Source of the DNA: Melittangium boletus DSM 14713
GTDB lineage: Bacteria; Myxococcota; Myxococcia; Myxococcales; Myxococcaceae
Reading direction: 5' to 3'
Assembly: GCF_002305855.1 (NCBI RefSeq)
Contig: NZ_CP022163.1
Coordinates: forward strand, 4,650,292 to 4,714,291
DNA: 64,000 bases
Shown: piece by piece, positions 1 to 8,709 of the stretch
Numbering within the stretch: position 1 is the stretch's first letter
Layout: every line of letters begins with the position of its first letter
Notes under the pieces: model-generated
What the model was told of the DNA's origin: nothing
Seen by the model: only the letters and a program-made list of their open reading frames with translations
Databases searched by the model: none
Position numbers and translations under genes: made by a program

Positions 1-66
1 CAGCGCCCACGCGGCCAGCAGTCCCACGAGCACCAGCAGCTTCTGAATCAGGTGCCATGCCTTCAT
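1..66 (-). CDS. ABC transporter permease, N-terminal fragment (runs off left edge)
   Basis: Only the first 22 codons are inside the window. They begin with ATG at 66 and read MKAWHLIQKLLVLVGLLAAW, a short basic start followed by a hydrophobic stretch that would be the first membrane helix. Position directly after a nitrate/taurine/sulfonate-type ABC ATPase on the same strand suggests the inner-membrane permease of that importer. The frame differs from the ATPase frame, which is still open at base 1, so the two genes overlap by at least 66 bases or the permease starts further on. The function is inferred from context. Confidence 0.5.
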   Translation of the reverse strand, partial: MKAWHLIQKLLVLVGLLAAWAL

Positions 67-1615
67 CCTGTGCTCCGTCTTCACCCGGCGGGCCGGGCTC
101 TTCGAGGGACTCACTCTCACGGAGCATGGCGCGGATCTGGCGCGCCATGCCCACCAGTGCCACGTCATCGGGTTCGCGCGGCATGGGCAGGTGCACCTCG
201 AGGTCGCGCAGGATGCGGCCCGGTCTCGGTGCCATCACCACCACCCGGTTGGCGAGCATCAACGCCTCGGTGACGTCGTGGGTGACGAACACGATCGTCT
301 TGTGCGTCTCCAGCCAGACGCGCTGCAGCAGCTCGTGCATGTGGTGGCGCGTCTGCGCGTCCAGCGAGCCAAAGGGCTCGTCCATGAGCAGCACCTGCGA
401 GTCCACCGCCAGCGCCCGGGCGAGCGCCGTGCGCATCTTCATGCCACCGGACAGCTCATGGGGCAGCGTGTTCTCGAAGCCATCCAGGTGCACGTAGCGG
501 ATGAAGCGGCGGGCGCGCTCCGCGCGATCCTTCCGGGACAGTCCCCGGGCGGCGAGCACGAACTCCAGGTTCTGGCGCACGGTGAGCCAGGGGTAGAGCG
601 CCGCCTCCTGGAACATGAGCAGCCGGTCCGGGCCGGGGCCGCGGATCTCCCGGCCATCGATGCGCACGTGGCCCCCGGTGGGGTTGATGTGGCCCGCCAG
701 CGCGTAGAGCAGCGTGGACTTGCCGCACCCCGAGGGCCCCAGCAGACAGACGAATTCGCCCGAGCGGATGTTGAGGTTGACGTCCTGGAGCGCCACGACC
801 TTGTTGCCGTAGCGGTGCTCCACGCGCTTGACGGCGATCTTCGCCGAGTCCTCGTCCACCCGGGCGGGCACCAGCGTCTCCTTCACCGTCTCCTTCACCT
901 GGCGCATGCGCCGGAAGAGGGTGCTCCAGAGGCTGGAAAAACGCCCGGAGGCGCGTGGGGAGGGGCGGGGGCGCGTCTGCTCGGGCGGATCGATCAAGCT
1001 CATGACTCGGTCATAGCGAAGGGTGCGCCGCTCACATCGGGAGCGTTGGGGGTCATAGGTGAGACACGTGTCGATGGGCCGCGAGTAGACATGCAGGGAG
1101 ATGGCGGTGCCGTCGCGCGTGCTCGGACGGACCGCGTGGAGATCCTGCTCGGCGGTGTTGTGGTCCACCGCGCGGGGCAGGAGGGTGCGGCGCGAGCCAA
1201 CGCGCTCGATGAGGGCGTAGCCGGGCTCCCGGCCTCCCGCGACGAGCCGGTAGTCGCTCACCTCCAACTCCCCGGCGACGAGTCGCAGCAGGCAGTCCTG
1301 GCCCTCGTGTCCATGGATGGGCGCACGCGAGCCTCGGCCCCATCCCATGACGATGACCTCCAGATCCTCGTCCCGATAGACGCACGTGCGCGTGTACCGG
1401 CCATCGCGCAGCAGGGCGAAGGGCTTCACGGCACGCCGATCCAGGACGCCCTCGCGCATCACCTGGGCCAGGGCGCTCACGCCGCCGCGGGCATGGGCCT
1501 CCCGGAGCTGGTGAACGAAATCTCCCAGGGAGGGAAAAGAATGCGTCCCCGTGTTGTCTGTTTTGGAAGCGAGCGTGTCCGTTGGTGTCCAGGTACTCGT
1601 AGGGCTCCCTTGCAT
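1..1615 (-). CDS. Cysteine dioxygenase fused to ABC importer ATPase (C-terminus off left edge)
   Basis: One uninterrupted frame encodes two domains. Residues ~1-200 are a cysteine dioxygenase (cysteine to cysteine sulfinate). The cupin HxH pair is H101/H103 and the third iron ligand is H160 (DLHAV). C108 and Y177 match the pair that forms the Cys-Tyr cofactor in mammalian CDO. From ~residue 205 an ABC ATPase of the SsuB/TauB/nitrate type follows: Walker A GPSGCGKST 293-301, signature LSGGM 388-392, Walker B LLMDEP around 411 and switch His 446. No stop lies between the domains. An internal ATG at 1003 lacks a clear Shine-Dalgarno, whereas ATG 1615 has GGAAGGAGAG just upstream. A permease start follows. 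I infer a sulfur-compound importer coupled to cysteine oxidation; the substrate is unknown. Confidence 0.85.
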   Translation of the reverse strand, partial: MQGSPTSTWTPTDTLASKTDNTGTHSFPSLGDFVHQLREAHARGGVSALAQVMREGVLDRRAVKPFALLRDGRYTRTCVYRDEDLEVIVMGWGRGSRAPIHGHEGQDCLLRLVAGELEVSDYRLVAGGREPGYALIERVGSRRTLLPRAVDHNTAEQDLHAVRPSTRDGTAISLHVYSRPIDTCLTYDPQRSRCERRTLRYDRVMSLIDPPEQTRPRPSPRASGRFSSLWSTLFRRMRQVKETVKETLVPARVDEDSAKIAVKRVEHRYGNKVVALQDVNLNIRSGEFVCLLGPSGCGKSTLLYALAGHINPTGGHVRIDGREIRGPGPDRLLMFQEAALYPWLTVRQNLEFVLAARGLSRKDRAERARRFIRYVHLDGFENTLPHELSGGMKMRTALARALAVDSQVLLMDEPFGSLDAQTRHHMHELLQRVWLETHKTIVFVTHDVTEALMLANRVVVMAPRPGRILRDLEVHLPMPREPDDVALVGMARQIRAMLRESESLEEPGPPGEDGAQDEGMAPDSEAAGARGTAGRVGA

Positions 1616-1912
1616 GGCCGCTCTCCTTCCATCCTCTTTTCCTCGTCCTCATGGACGGGGTGAGACTCCGCAAATGTGTGTCTTTGGCCTTCAAGCGCCA
1701 AGGCGAGGGGGGGGCCGGAAAATGTGACCTTCCGTCTTTTTGTGGAGGGGCCCTGGCTTGTTCGGGTGACGGGAGGGCATTGAAGCGTCGGGTGTTGGAC
1801 CGAGGGGGTGGATCGACGCACCGCGAAAAAAGACGCCCGGGGCGCAACCCCGTCTTCTTTTGGCGGAGAATGAGAGGACGGACTTCCCCGTGGAATTTCG
1901 CTGGAGCCCCCC
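1616..1912. other. Divergent intergenic region
   Basis: About 300 bases separate the CDO-ATPase gene (minus) from the TTG-started hydrolase-like gene (plus). No protein-like frame is convincing here. It holds the Shine-Dalgarno of the CDO gene at its left end and a T-tailed hairpin near 1826-1858. Promoters for both genes should lie here, but I cannot assign -35/-10 boxes with confidence. Confidence 0.5.
1826..1858 (-). terminator. T-tailed hairpin in the leader of the CDO-ATPase gene
   Basis: Read on the minus strand, a GACGGGG arm, a short TTGCG loop, CCCC, a GGGC bulge and GTC are followed by six T residues. This looks like an intrinsic terminator about 210 bases upstream of the CDO start. 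No minus-strand gene precedes it, so it may be a leader attenuator. The stem is imperfect, so confidence is low. Confidence 0.35.
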
Positions 1913-2851
1913 TTGACGACGATCGACCGCAGCCGTAGTCCTCTCTCCCCCGTGGGAACGGGCGCCCGTCAGGGCGTGGACAACACCTCGCGGACGGGGG
2001 GGAGCGCCGCGAACACCGTGAACCCCCCGGGGGCGAACACGCTCCGACCGGCCGGGGATGCCTTCACGGCGCCTGCCCGTTCGACCCAGGCCCTGTTCGG
2101 CGGCGGCAAGCCGAAGGACATCGTCTATGACGGCCAGTTCGTGGGTGCCGGCGGCCAGACCTTCCCGCCCAACACGCCGCTGAGCCAGATTCCGGGCGTG
2201 TTGCCGCGCGACAACCCGAACCCCAGCAAGACGATCATCTACGTCAACGGCATCCTGACGAACAAGGAGAGCCAGTCGAGCGACCTGCAGGCCATCGCCG
2301 ACAAGTCGGGCGCGAAGGCGATCGGCATCCACAACTCCACCGAGGGCGTTATCTCCGACCTGGCCCAGTGCGTGAAGGACAAGCTGGACAAGGGCTCCAA
2401 CCCCGCCGTGGACACGCTGGCCAACACGCTCTACACGGAGCTCAAGGCGGGCCGCGACGTGAGCCTCATGGGCTACAGCCAGGGCGGCCTCATCACCGCG
2501 CGTGCCCTCTTCGACGTGCAGAACCGGCTGCGCATCGAAGATGGGATGAGCAAGGCGGACGTCGAGAAGCTGATGAGCCACCTGAGCGTGGAGACCTTCG
2601 GAGCGGCCTCGACGCGCTACCCGGACGGTCCCCAGTACGTGCACTACATCAACAACCGCGACGCGGTGCCCACGCTCACCGGGCTCGGTGGCAGCTTCGA
2701 TCCCGCCGCCTTCCTCAAGGACGCGGGCAAGGGCGCGGTGGTGCACCGCTTCGGCGACGGTGGCCTCAACCTGGCGAAGAACCACAGCCTCCAGGAGACG
2801 TACCTCAACCACCGCGTGCCCTTCGAGCAGGCGCGCGCGAACCGCTTCTAA
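1913..2851 (+). CDS. Alpha/beta hydrolase-like protein
   Basis: A 312-residue protein. Residues ~1-65 are low complexity (Ser, Gly, Pro, Asn rich) and probably disordered. The folded part has a beta-strand then turn (IIYVNGIL, ~108-115) and a nucleophile elbow GYSQGG at 187-192 with Ser189 as the likely nucleophile. A late His in KNHSLQ and an Asp in NNRDAVP could complete a triad. There is no signal peptide. The start is TTG at 1913 with TGGAG about 7 bases upstream; no in-frame ATG fits. The family is a lipase/esterase-like hydrolase but the substrate cannot be told. It is convergent with the ankyrin gene, 2 bases away. Confidence 0.7.
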   Translation: MTTIDRSRSPLSPVGTGARQGVDNTSRTGGSAANTVNPPGANTLRPAGDAFTAPARSTQALFGGGKPKDIVYDGQFVGAGGQTFPPNTPLSQIPGVLPRDNPNPSKTIIYVNGILTNKESQSSDLQAIADKSGAKAIGIHNSTEGVISDLAQCVKDKLDKGSNPAVDTLANTLYTELKAGRDVSLMGYSQGGLITARALFDVQNRLRIEDGMSKADVEKLMSHLSVETFGAASTRYPDGPQYVHYINNRDAVPTLTGLGGSFDPAAFLKDAGKGAVVHRFGDGGLNLAKNHSLQETYLNHRVPFEQARANRF

Positions 2852-2853
2852 GC

Positions 2854-3321
2854 TCAGGGCTTCTTGGCGTTCTTCTCCGCGCGCTGCATGCGCTCGAGCC
2901 GTTCGGTGCCGCCGCCAATCTTCCCCGTCACGTAGGCGCCCGCAGTGGCGAGCTTGTGGCGCAGGCCCTCGGACTCGGGGGCCTGGGCACGGGGCTGGGT
3001 GAAGAAGTCGGTGCCCACCTGGAGCAGCGCGCGGGCCATGTCCTGCTCGTCCCGGGAGGCGAGCGGGTAGAGCAGGCTGGCGATCCGGCCGTGGCCGTGG
3101 GCGGCCGCCTTGGTGAGCGCGGTCTCGCCCATGCGGTCCGGAAGGCTCGGGTCCGCGCCGTGGGCGAGCAGGCCGCGCACGAGGGCTTCCTCGCCCTGCT
3201 CGGCGGCGAGCACCAGGGGCGTGCGGCCCTCGGCGTCGAAGGGATTGGGATCGGCGCCCCCGGCGAGCAGCGCCTCCAGGCGCTCGAGGTCACCGGCCTT
3301 CACGGCATCGAAGAGGGACAT
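2854..3321 (-). CDS. Ankyrin repeat protein
   Basis: A 155-residue protein made mostly of ankyrin repeats. Recognisable units are GDLERLEALLAGGADPN, GRTPLVLAAEQG...LLAHGADPS and GETALTKAAAHGHGRIASLL, covering residues ~9-90. The rest is a basic helical tail. Ankyrin repeats mediate protein binding, so it is probably a cytoplasmic adaptor; no partner can be named. The stop lies 2 bases from the stop of the hydrolase-like gene on the opposite strand. Confidence 0.85.
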   Translation of the reverse strand: MSLFDAVKAGDLERLEALLAGGADPNPFDAEGRTPLVLAAEQGEEALVRGLLAHGADPSLPDRMGETALTKAAAHGHGRIASLLYPLASRDEQDMARALLQVGTDFFTQPRAQAPESEGLRHKLATAGAYVTGKIGGGTERLERMQRAEKNAKKP

Positions 3322-3380
3322 GGACTACCTCCAGACCCGTGAGCATGGCGCGTTCGCACGACCCGCGCCACACCGGGCCC

Positions 3381-4784
3381 TCAGCGCGCGGGGTTGCGCG
3401 GAGGCGCCTGGTCCGGCACCGACGGGGCGGCGCCGACCTTCAAGTCCGCGAATCGCCCCTCGCGCTCCAGCCGGAAGATGTCCTCGTCGGTGACGAACTC
3501 CTGGTTCAGCAGTTCCCGCGCGCGCTTGATCTTGGCGAGCAGCACCGGGTCCAGGACGGCGGTGCTGTTCTCCCGGGTGGGCAGGGGCGGGGGCCGCATG
3601 ACGGAGAAGGAGCCTCGGGCGGGATGGCCATCGGCGCTCACGCCCTCCAGCGCGTAGGTGAGGGCGAAGACGTCCGACTCGGCCTTGGCGTCGAAGGAGA
3701 CCTTCACCTCGACGCCCTTGCCCTCGGGGACCTCGCTCACGGGCAGGCTCGCGACGTCCACCTGCTCGGGCGGCGGCGGGGCGTGCTCGGTGCCCCGGAA
3801 GGCGCGGATGGTGGTGACGCGGGTGATGCGCACGGGCCCCTGGAAGTGGTGGGACAGGCGGAAGGTCTGCCGCACCACGCCGTCCTCGTCGAGCACGGGA
3901 AAGCGGGGCGTGCCCTGGGCGAGCAGGGTGACGATGCCCTTCTTGTTGAAGTTCTCGAAGGACGTGTTGAGCAGTTGCAGCGAGGTGCGGCCCGTCTCCT
4001 TGCGGCCCGAGGCGTCGTACACGTCCACGCGCACCAGGTGCTGCTCGTACTGGCTGCCCGTGCCCGAGCCTCTCGTGAGGGGATGGGACACGAGGGGGCC
4101 CTGGGTCGTCTCGCGGGTGTCGTCGTCGAACGTCCACACGTAGCGCAGGGGGACGAAGGGCTTGGGCTTGGATTGCCCGGCCGCCACGGGCTTCTCCACC
4201 ACCTTGGCGAAGAACTCGAAGTCGTCCTCGGAGTTGGGCACCCGCCGCGACATCACGTGCACGAGCCGCTCGGGCTCGCAGTCCTTCACGCGGTAGGCGG
4301 GCACGGGCACGGTGACGAACACGTTGTCGCGGGTGAACACGGTGACGCGCGGCAGCTCGTACGAGCCATCCGCGTCATTGCGCCACACGCGCACGGGGAT
4401 GCGCTGGCCGGTGCCGTCGCCCACCGCGTAGTGCAGGAAGGCGTCGTTGCCGTCCGGCGTATGGGCGCGCACGGAGATGAGGTTGTCCTCGCCCGAGCAC
4501 ACCTCCTGCTTCTCCACGAGCACCTCGTCCACGATGGGCTCCGCGGCATGCGGGGTGTCGGGCCGCGCGTTGGCGGGGGCGGGAGGCGCGGGAGTGGACG
4601 CCACCGCCGAGGGGGGCGCGTCGTCCCCGGCGGGTGGCGAGGACGGGGGCGCGCGCTCCCCGGTGGGCTCCGGCGTGGAGTCGCCCTGGAACAGGAGCCA
4701 GGCGGCCCCCAGGACGAGCAGCGTGAGCACCAGTGCCCACCGCCCCAGGAGCCCGGAGCGGTTCTCGGAGGTCGGCTTCGTCAC
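3381..4784 (-). CDS. Membrane-anchored protein with PKD-like region
   Basis: I chose GTG 4784 because AGGAGGGGAG lies about 8 bases upstream; the frame is open further but without a ribosome site. The 467-residue product has one N-terminal membrane segment (~14-33), a long Pro/Ala-rich spacer to ~90, then a beta-rich extracytoplasmic part. A PKD-like element (YVWTFDDDT) and a segment covering effects on VDVYDASG suggest an Ig-like fold. The C-terminus is helical and charged. It lies 14 bases after the secreted protein gene at 4799-5827 and is probably cotranscribed with it. The function is unknown; a surface or periplasmic structural role is inferred. Confidence 0.7.
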   Translation of the reverse strand: MTKPTSENRSGLLGRWALVLTLLVLGAAWLLFQGDSTPEPTGERAPPSSPPAGDDAPPSAVASTPAPPAPANARPDTPHAAEPIVDEVLVEKQEVCSGEDNLISVRAHTPDGNDAFLHYAVGDGTGQRIPVRVWRNDADGSYELPRVTVFTRDNVFVTVPVPAYRVKDCEPERLVHVMSRRVPNSEDDFEFFAKVVEKPVAAGQSKPKPFVPLRYVWTFDDDTRETTQGPLVSHPLTRGSGTGSQYEQHLVRVDVYDASGRKETGRTSLQLLNTSFENFNKKGIVTLLAQGTPRFPVLDEDGVVRQTFRLSHHFQGPVRITRVTTIRAFRGTEHAPPPPEQVDVASLPVSEVPEGKGVEVKVSFDAKAESDVFALTYALEGVSADGHPARGSFSVMRPPPLPTRENSTAVLDPVLLAKIKRARELLNQEFVTDEDIFRLEREGRFADLKVGAAPSVPDQAPPRNPAR

Positions 4785-4798
4785 GGATGACTCCCCTC

Positions 4799-5827
4799 CT
4801 ACTGCCAACAGCCGTAGACGTTGCCGCCCGAGTTCCACTGCAACTGGTGCGAGTAGTCCGGGCCCCAGATGGTGTTGTGCATGGAGTGCACGCCCCAGCC
4901 GCCAATGCGATCCGGGCTGATGGAGGTGGCGGTGGCGTTGGGGTCATCGCGCACGCCCTTCCAGGGGCTCGCGCTCGAGGAGTCGCACGAGTTGGTGGAC
5001 ATGCAGTTGGCCACCTGGTTTCCGGCGTTGCCGCACACGTTGTAGAAGGGGCAGGCCACGGTGAGCGCCGCGTTGAGGAACCAGCCGAGTGAGGCCTTGC
5101 ACTGGTTGTAGACGCCCGCGTAGAGCGCGTTGGAGGCGTTGGCGATCTGCCCGTGCGAGTACGTGTACGGCGTCACATGGCCCCGGCCCGCGTAGTGGTG
5201 CGCGTAGGCGAGGAAGGTGGAGCACACCATGCCGTTGTTCGCCGCGTCGCCGGGCATGTCATGGACGCTCTGGAGGTCCCGGTACTGGTAGAGCGAGTAG
5301 TTGACCCGCATGTTGTGCCACAGGGGGCGGTCGATGGTCTGGCCCGAGTCGGCGCGGGAGCGGTCGGTGACGAAGGGGTGGTTGTACCAGATGGAATCGC
5401 CGATCAACGCGGCCTGGGTGGGGTTTCCCTGCTGCCAGCCGATCCACTCGACGCCGCCGCCTTCCGAGTACAGGGAGTGGTAGGCACCGCCCTGGTTGAT
5501 CTGCTCCAGTCCCGGGTAGCCGTACTGCAAGTGATTGCCATTGATGGGCTTGGTGCACACGCCCGGCCAGTCCGTCTGGGTGGGCGTGGCCAGGGTGGCG
5601 TGGGACGTGCTGCCGCCGGGGCCGTGCGAGAGCATGGAATGCGTGCGGTACTCGCCAATCGCATCCATCACGGGCCGGATGGGGCCCTCGCCCCGGCTGA
5701 ACACCACCGCGCCATTGGGGGCGTTCCACCCGGCGGCGGTCGAGCCGCATGCGCCCTCCGCGGCGGAAGCGTTCCCCGTCCATACCAGCGCGGACACTGC
5801 GACAGTCCCTGCGAGCAGATGACGCAT
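4799..5827 (-). CDS. Secreted protein, possible papain-like (permuted NlpC/P60-type) hydrolase
   Basis: ATG 5827 begins a clear signal peptide (MRHLLAGTVAVSALVWTG, cleavage after NASA), giving a 342-residue precursor. The mature part has many Cys, Trp and Asn residues. An early GAVVFSRGEGP followed by a His cluster (THSMLSHGPGG, H67) and a later NGMVCSTFLAYAH (C202) resemble the His-then-Cys order of permuted NlpC/P60 enzymes. That would make it a cell-wall or surface hydrolase, but the match is weak and motif-based. Ten or so Cys residues suggest disulfides after export. The anchored PKD-like protein follows on the same strand. Confidence 0.6.
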   Translation of the reverse strand: MRHLLAGTVAVSALVWTGNASAAEGACGSTAAGWNAPNGAVVFSRGEGPIRPVMDAIGEYRTHSMLSHGPGGSTSHATLATPTQTDWPGVCTKPINGNHLQYGYPGLEQINQGGAYHSLYSEGGGVEWIGWQQGNPTQAALIGDSIWYNHPFVTDRSRADSGQTIDRPLWHNMRVNYSLYQYRDLQSVHDMPGDAANNGMVCSTFLAYAHHYAGRGHVTPYTYSHGQIANASNALYAGVYNQCKASLGWFLNAALTVACPFYNVCGNAGNQVANCMSTNSCDSSSASPWKGVRDDPNATATSISPDRIGGWGVHSMHNTIWGPDYSHQLQWNSGGNVYGCWQ

Positions 5828-6085
5828 CACGACACCTTTCGGGGTAGGGCGTGAGGCTCGGTCGCCCCGCGCCCGGGTGCAGTCCTCCCGAGGGGCGCTG
5901 GAGCGCCATCCCCACCGGTCTGAGCGGTGGACCTGGGAGGGCTCCTCCTTCCTACTCTCCCCCATGAGCGAAGGCCAGCGACCGGGGCTGGAATGTCTTG
6001 ACAAGGCGCGCCAATTGATTTCCGGCCAACGGAGTCCCTCCTGGCTTGTCCACTCGGGGAACGGGCGGGAGGGCGAGCCCCGCGC

Positions 6086-8185
6086 TCAGAGTGGCAAGCG
6101 CACCCGGAAGGTGGTGCCCCCCGTGGGGGGCGATTCGATGGAGATGTGGCCGCCATGGGCGTGCAGGGTGCGCCGGACGATGGCGAGACCCAGGCCGGTG
6201 CCGGTGGCCTTGGTGGTGAAGAATGGCTCGAAGAGGCGCTCGTGCAGTCCCGGGGGGATGCCGGGGCCGGTGTCGGTGAACTCCACCAGGGCGCCGGTCC
6301 GCGTGTGGCACCGGTGGACGCGGATGCGCAGGGTGCCGCCCTGGGGCATGGCCTGCACGGCGTTGAGCGCGAGGTTGAGGAAGACCTGGCGCATCATCCG
6401 CGCGTCCATGGGCAGGGGGGGCACGTCCGGCTCCAGCGCCCACTCCACCCGGAGCCGGGGCTGGTCCACCGTCGCCGTCCGCACGGCCTCCTCCAACAGG
6501 TGGGCGAGGGGCACGGGCTGGGGCTGGGGGCTCGGGGGCCGGGCGAAGTCGAGCAGGTCATCCACCAGCCGGTTGAGGCGGTGCGCCTCCTCCGAGAGGA
6601 TGCTCACCAGGGTGAGCCCGGGGCTCTCGGGCTCCTGGAAGCGGCGCAGGGTGGCCAGGGCATTGAAGATGGCGCCCAGGGGGTTGCGCACCTCATGGGC
6701 CACCACGGCCGACAGCTCGCCGAGCGCCGCCAGCCGCTCGCGCTCCACCAACTGGCGCTGGGTGGCCTCCAGCTCCGAGTGCAGGTGCGTGAGTTCCTCG
6801 GCGCGTCCGCGCAGCTCCTGGAGCAGCCGGTGGGTTTCGATGGCGGCGGCGAAGTGCACGCCCATGGCCTGAAGGGTTTCCCGCTCCAGATCGGTCAGCA
6901 CGCGGGCGTGGCTGAAGGTCATGGCGATGGTGCCCACCATGTGCGCGCGCACCTGCAGGGGCACGAGCGCCACGCAGGCGGTGCCCGCCTCGCGCAATCC
7001 GCTCCGGATGGGCTCGGAGAACTCCGCCACGCCCACCACCCGTGGCACGCCCTCCTCCATCACCCGGGCGGACATGCTGCCCGTGAGGGTGAAGCGGTGG
7101 ACTCGGCGCGCCTCCTCCTCGGGGAGGCCCCGTTGCCAGGCGACCTCCAGGTCGTCACGGCCCTCGGCTCGCAGCAGCAGGAGCACCACGCCGCAGCCCA
7201 TCAGGGAGTGCACCTCCTCGAGGCCCGGCGCGAAGAGGTCGCGCGGCTCCTGGGCGGTGGCGGTCGCCGCGGCCAGCCGGTTGAGCGAGGTGAGCGCCGT
7301 GTTGCGCGTGGACAAGCGGCAGATGGTTCGCGCGGCGTCGAGCGCGGCGGACACCTGGGAGGCGAAGAGGCGCCAGGGGGCCAATTCGTCCTCGCCCAGC
7401 CAGTCCGAGCCCACCGCCAGCAGCGCCCGGGGCGCGCCGCCTCCATCGATGCGCACGCACAGCGCGCGCAAGGGCCCCACACGCCGCAGGTGGGCGCCCA
7501 CGAGCTGGCCCCACTCCGAGCTGAATTGTCCCGCCTCCCCGACCAGGTTCTCCCCATAGGCGGCGCCCTCGTGCCAGGCGCGCCTCAACATGGGACACCA
7601 GTTGCCGGAGTCATCCACGAGGTGCTGGCCGGTGAGCCAGGGCACGCCCGCGCTCGCCTCGTCCCCCACGCACACGTGCGCCAGCCGCACCAGGGCCCCC
7701 TCCGGCACGAGGTAGGCGTAGGACATCCGCAGCTCGGCGAGCCCCTCGAAGACGCGGCGGAGCACCTCGTCCTCGGAGCGGATGCCCAGCAGCGAGGCGC
7801 CCAGCGCCGCCATGCGCTGGAGCACCCGGCGCTGCCCCATGCGGCCGGACAGGTCGCGCACCAGGACATAGATGTCCTCTCCGGCCCGTGACACGGTCAG
7901 CTCCACGTGGAGTTCGCCCCGGGCGGTCCTCAACACCGTCTCATAGGTGTCCGGGACGGGCTCGCCGGCCAGGCGGCGTGCGTGCCGCTCGCGGATGAAC
8001 GGCCCCTGGTTCTCCGAGAGCAGTTCGAGCATCTTGCCCACCACCTGCTCCTGGCTCAGCCCCAGCAGTTCGAGCAGGGTCGTGTTGGCGTAGACGATGC
8101 GGCTGTCCCGAATCACGGCCATGGCGAATGGCAAGGTGTCCAGATGCTGGTACGGGCCCCCCCGGGCTCCATCGCGCGTCGTCAC
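6086..8185 (-). CDS. Sensor histidine kinase, PAS-GAF-GAF-HisKA-HATPase
   Basis: A 699-residue soluble kinase. Residues ~12-120 form a PAS domain (YANTTLLELLGLS), ~125-300 and ~310-455 are GAF-like, and a short coiled coil leads to the dimerisation domain with H497 in VVAHEVRNPL. The ATPase domain has LNLALNAVQAM (N box), DTGPGIP (G1) and GTGLGLAI (G2). No receiver is present and no response regulator gene adjoins. It lacks membrane segments, so it probably senses a cytoplasmic or diffusible signal. The start is GTG 8185, placed just before the PAS domain; the ribosome site is weak. It is divergent from the ATP synthase cluster. Confidence 0.9.
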   Translation of the reverse strand: MTTRDGARGGPYQHLDTLPFAMAVIRDSRIVYANTTLLELLGLSQEQVVGKMLELLSENQGPFIRERHARRLAGEPVPDTYETVLRTARGELHVELTVSRAGEDIYVLVRDLSGRMGQRRVLQRMAALGASLLGIRSEDEVLRRVFEGLAELRMSYAYLVPEGALVRLAHVCVGDEASAGVPWLTGQHLVDDSGNWCPMLRRAWHEGAAYGENLVGEAGQFSSEWGQLVGAHLRRVGPLRALCVRIDGGGAPRALLAVGSDWLGEDELAPWRLFASQVSAALDAARTICRLSTRNTALTSLNRLAAATATAQEPRDLFAPGLEEVHSLMGCGVVLLLLRAEGRDDLEVAWQRGLPEEEARRVHRFTLTGSMSARVMEEGVPRVVGVAEFSEPIRSGLREAGTACVALVPLQVRAHMVGTIAMTFSHARVLTDLERETLQAMGVHFAAAIETHRLLQELRGRAEELTHLHSELEATQRQLVERERLAALGELSAVVAHEVRNPLGAIFNALATLRRFQEPESPGLTLVSILSEEAHRLNRLVDDLLDFARPPSPQPQPVPLAHLLEEAVRTATVDQPRLRVEWALEPDVPPLPMDARMMRQVFLNLALNAVQAMPQGGTLRIRVHRCHTRTGALVEFTDTGPGIPPGLHERLFEPFFTTKATGTGLGLAIVRRTLHAHGGHISIESPPTGGTTFRVRLPL

Positions 8186-8442
8186 CTGGTGACGATGACA
8201 CTCCCACCGGAAGGAGGGAAGCCGTCCTCCGGAGTTCCCGCTCTCGCCGGGCTTGGAACCAAGGGGGCAGGACCCCCGGCCTTCCGCTTGGGCCAGACAT
8301 TTGCCGTCCTACTAGCGCGGAGGAGGCTGGAGCGTGTTGGTTGCGTGGTGCGAGCGTTCAGTGCTAAGCGGCGCCCGCGTGTGAGGACGGTGGGGGGTGG
8401 GTGGCGGGGTGAACCCGTGGTTTTCCCGAGGCGGTCGAGGCG
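8186..8442. promoter_or_regulatory. Divergent control region between kinase and atp cluster
   Basis: 257 bases without a credible gene separate the minus-strand kinase from atpZ. Promoters for both units must be here or just inside. I see no strong dyad and cannot place promoter boxes reliably. Confidence 0.4.
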
Positions 8443-8709
8443 ATGGCGGAGGAGAAGGAGCCCCGGGAGGGTGAGAAGGACGGCGAGTTGTCGGAGACGG
8501 CCCGGCAGATGCGGGCGGCCGAGCCCTACATCTCCGCGGTGTGGAAGCTGGTGGGTGGGGCGGTCGTCGGGGTGCTGGGCGGCTACTTCCTGGACAAACG
8601 CCTGGGGACGGGGCCGTGGTTGCTCCTGGGGTTGAGCCTGGTGGGGATCTCCGTGGGGTTCTACGGGTTCCTGCACGAGATGAACCGGTTGGGTAAGGGG
8701 CGGCGGTGA
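8443..8709 (+). CDS. atpZ: AtpZ/AtpI family F0F1-ATPase accessory protein
   Basis: An 88-residue protein with a charged N-terminus (~1-25) and two membrane helices (~33-48 and ~58-76). The GGAVVGVLGGYFLDKRLGTGP segment is typical of the AtpZ/AtpI family that helps assemble the c-ring and may carry magnesium or calcium. It opens the F0 gene cluster and overlaps the next gene by GTGA. The start is ATG 8443. Confidence 0.85.
   Translation: MAEEKEPREGEKDGELSETARQMRAAEPYISAVWKLVGGAVVGVLGGYFLDKRLGTGPWLLLGLSLVGISVGFYGFLHEMNRLGKGRR

Noticed and set aside
1000..1200. Short minus-strand frame ending at the ATPase internal ATG
   Set aside because: It lies inside the CDO domain in another frame and has no protein character.
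191..1663. 490-codon plus-strand frame
   Set aside because: It is the antisense of the CDO-ABC ATPase frame, whose motifs are unmistakable on the minus strand.
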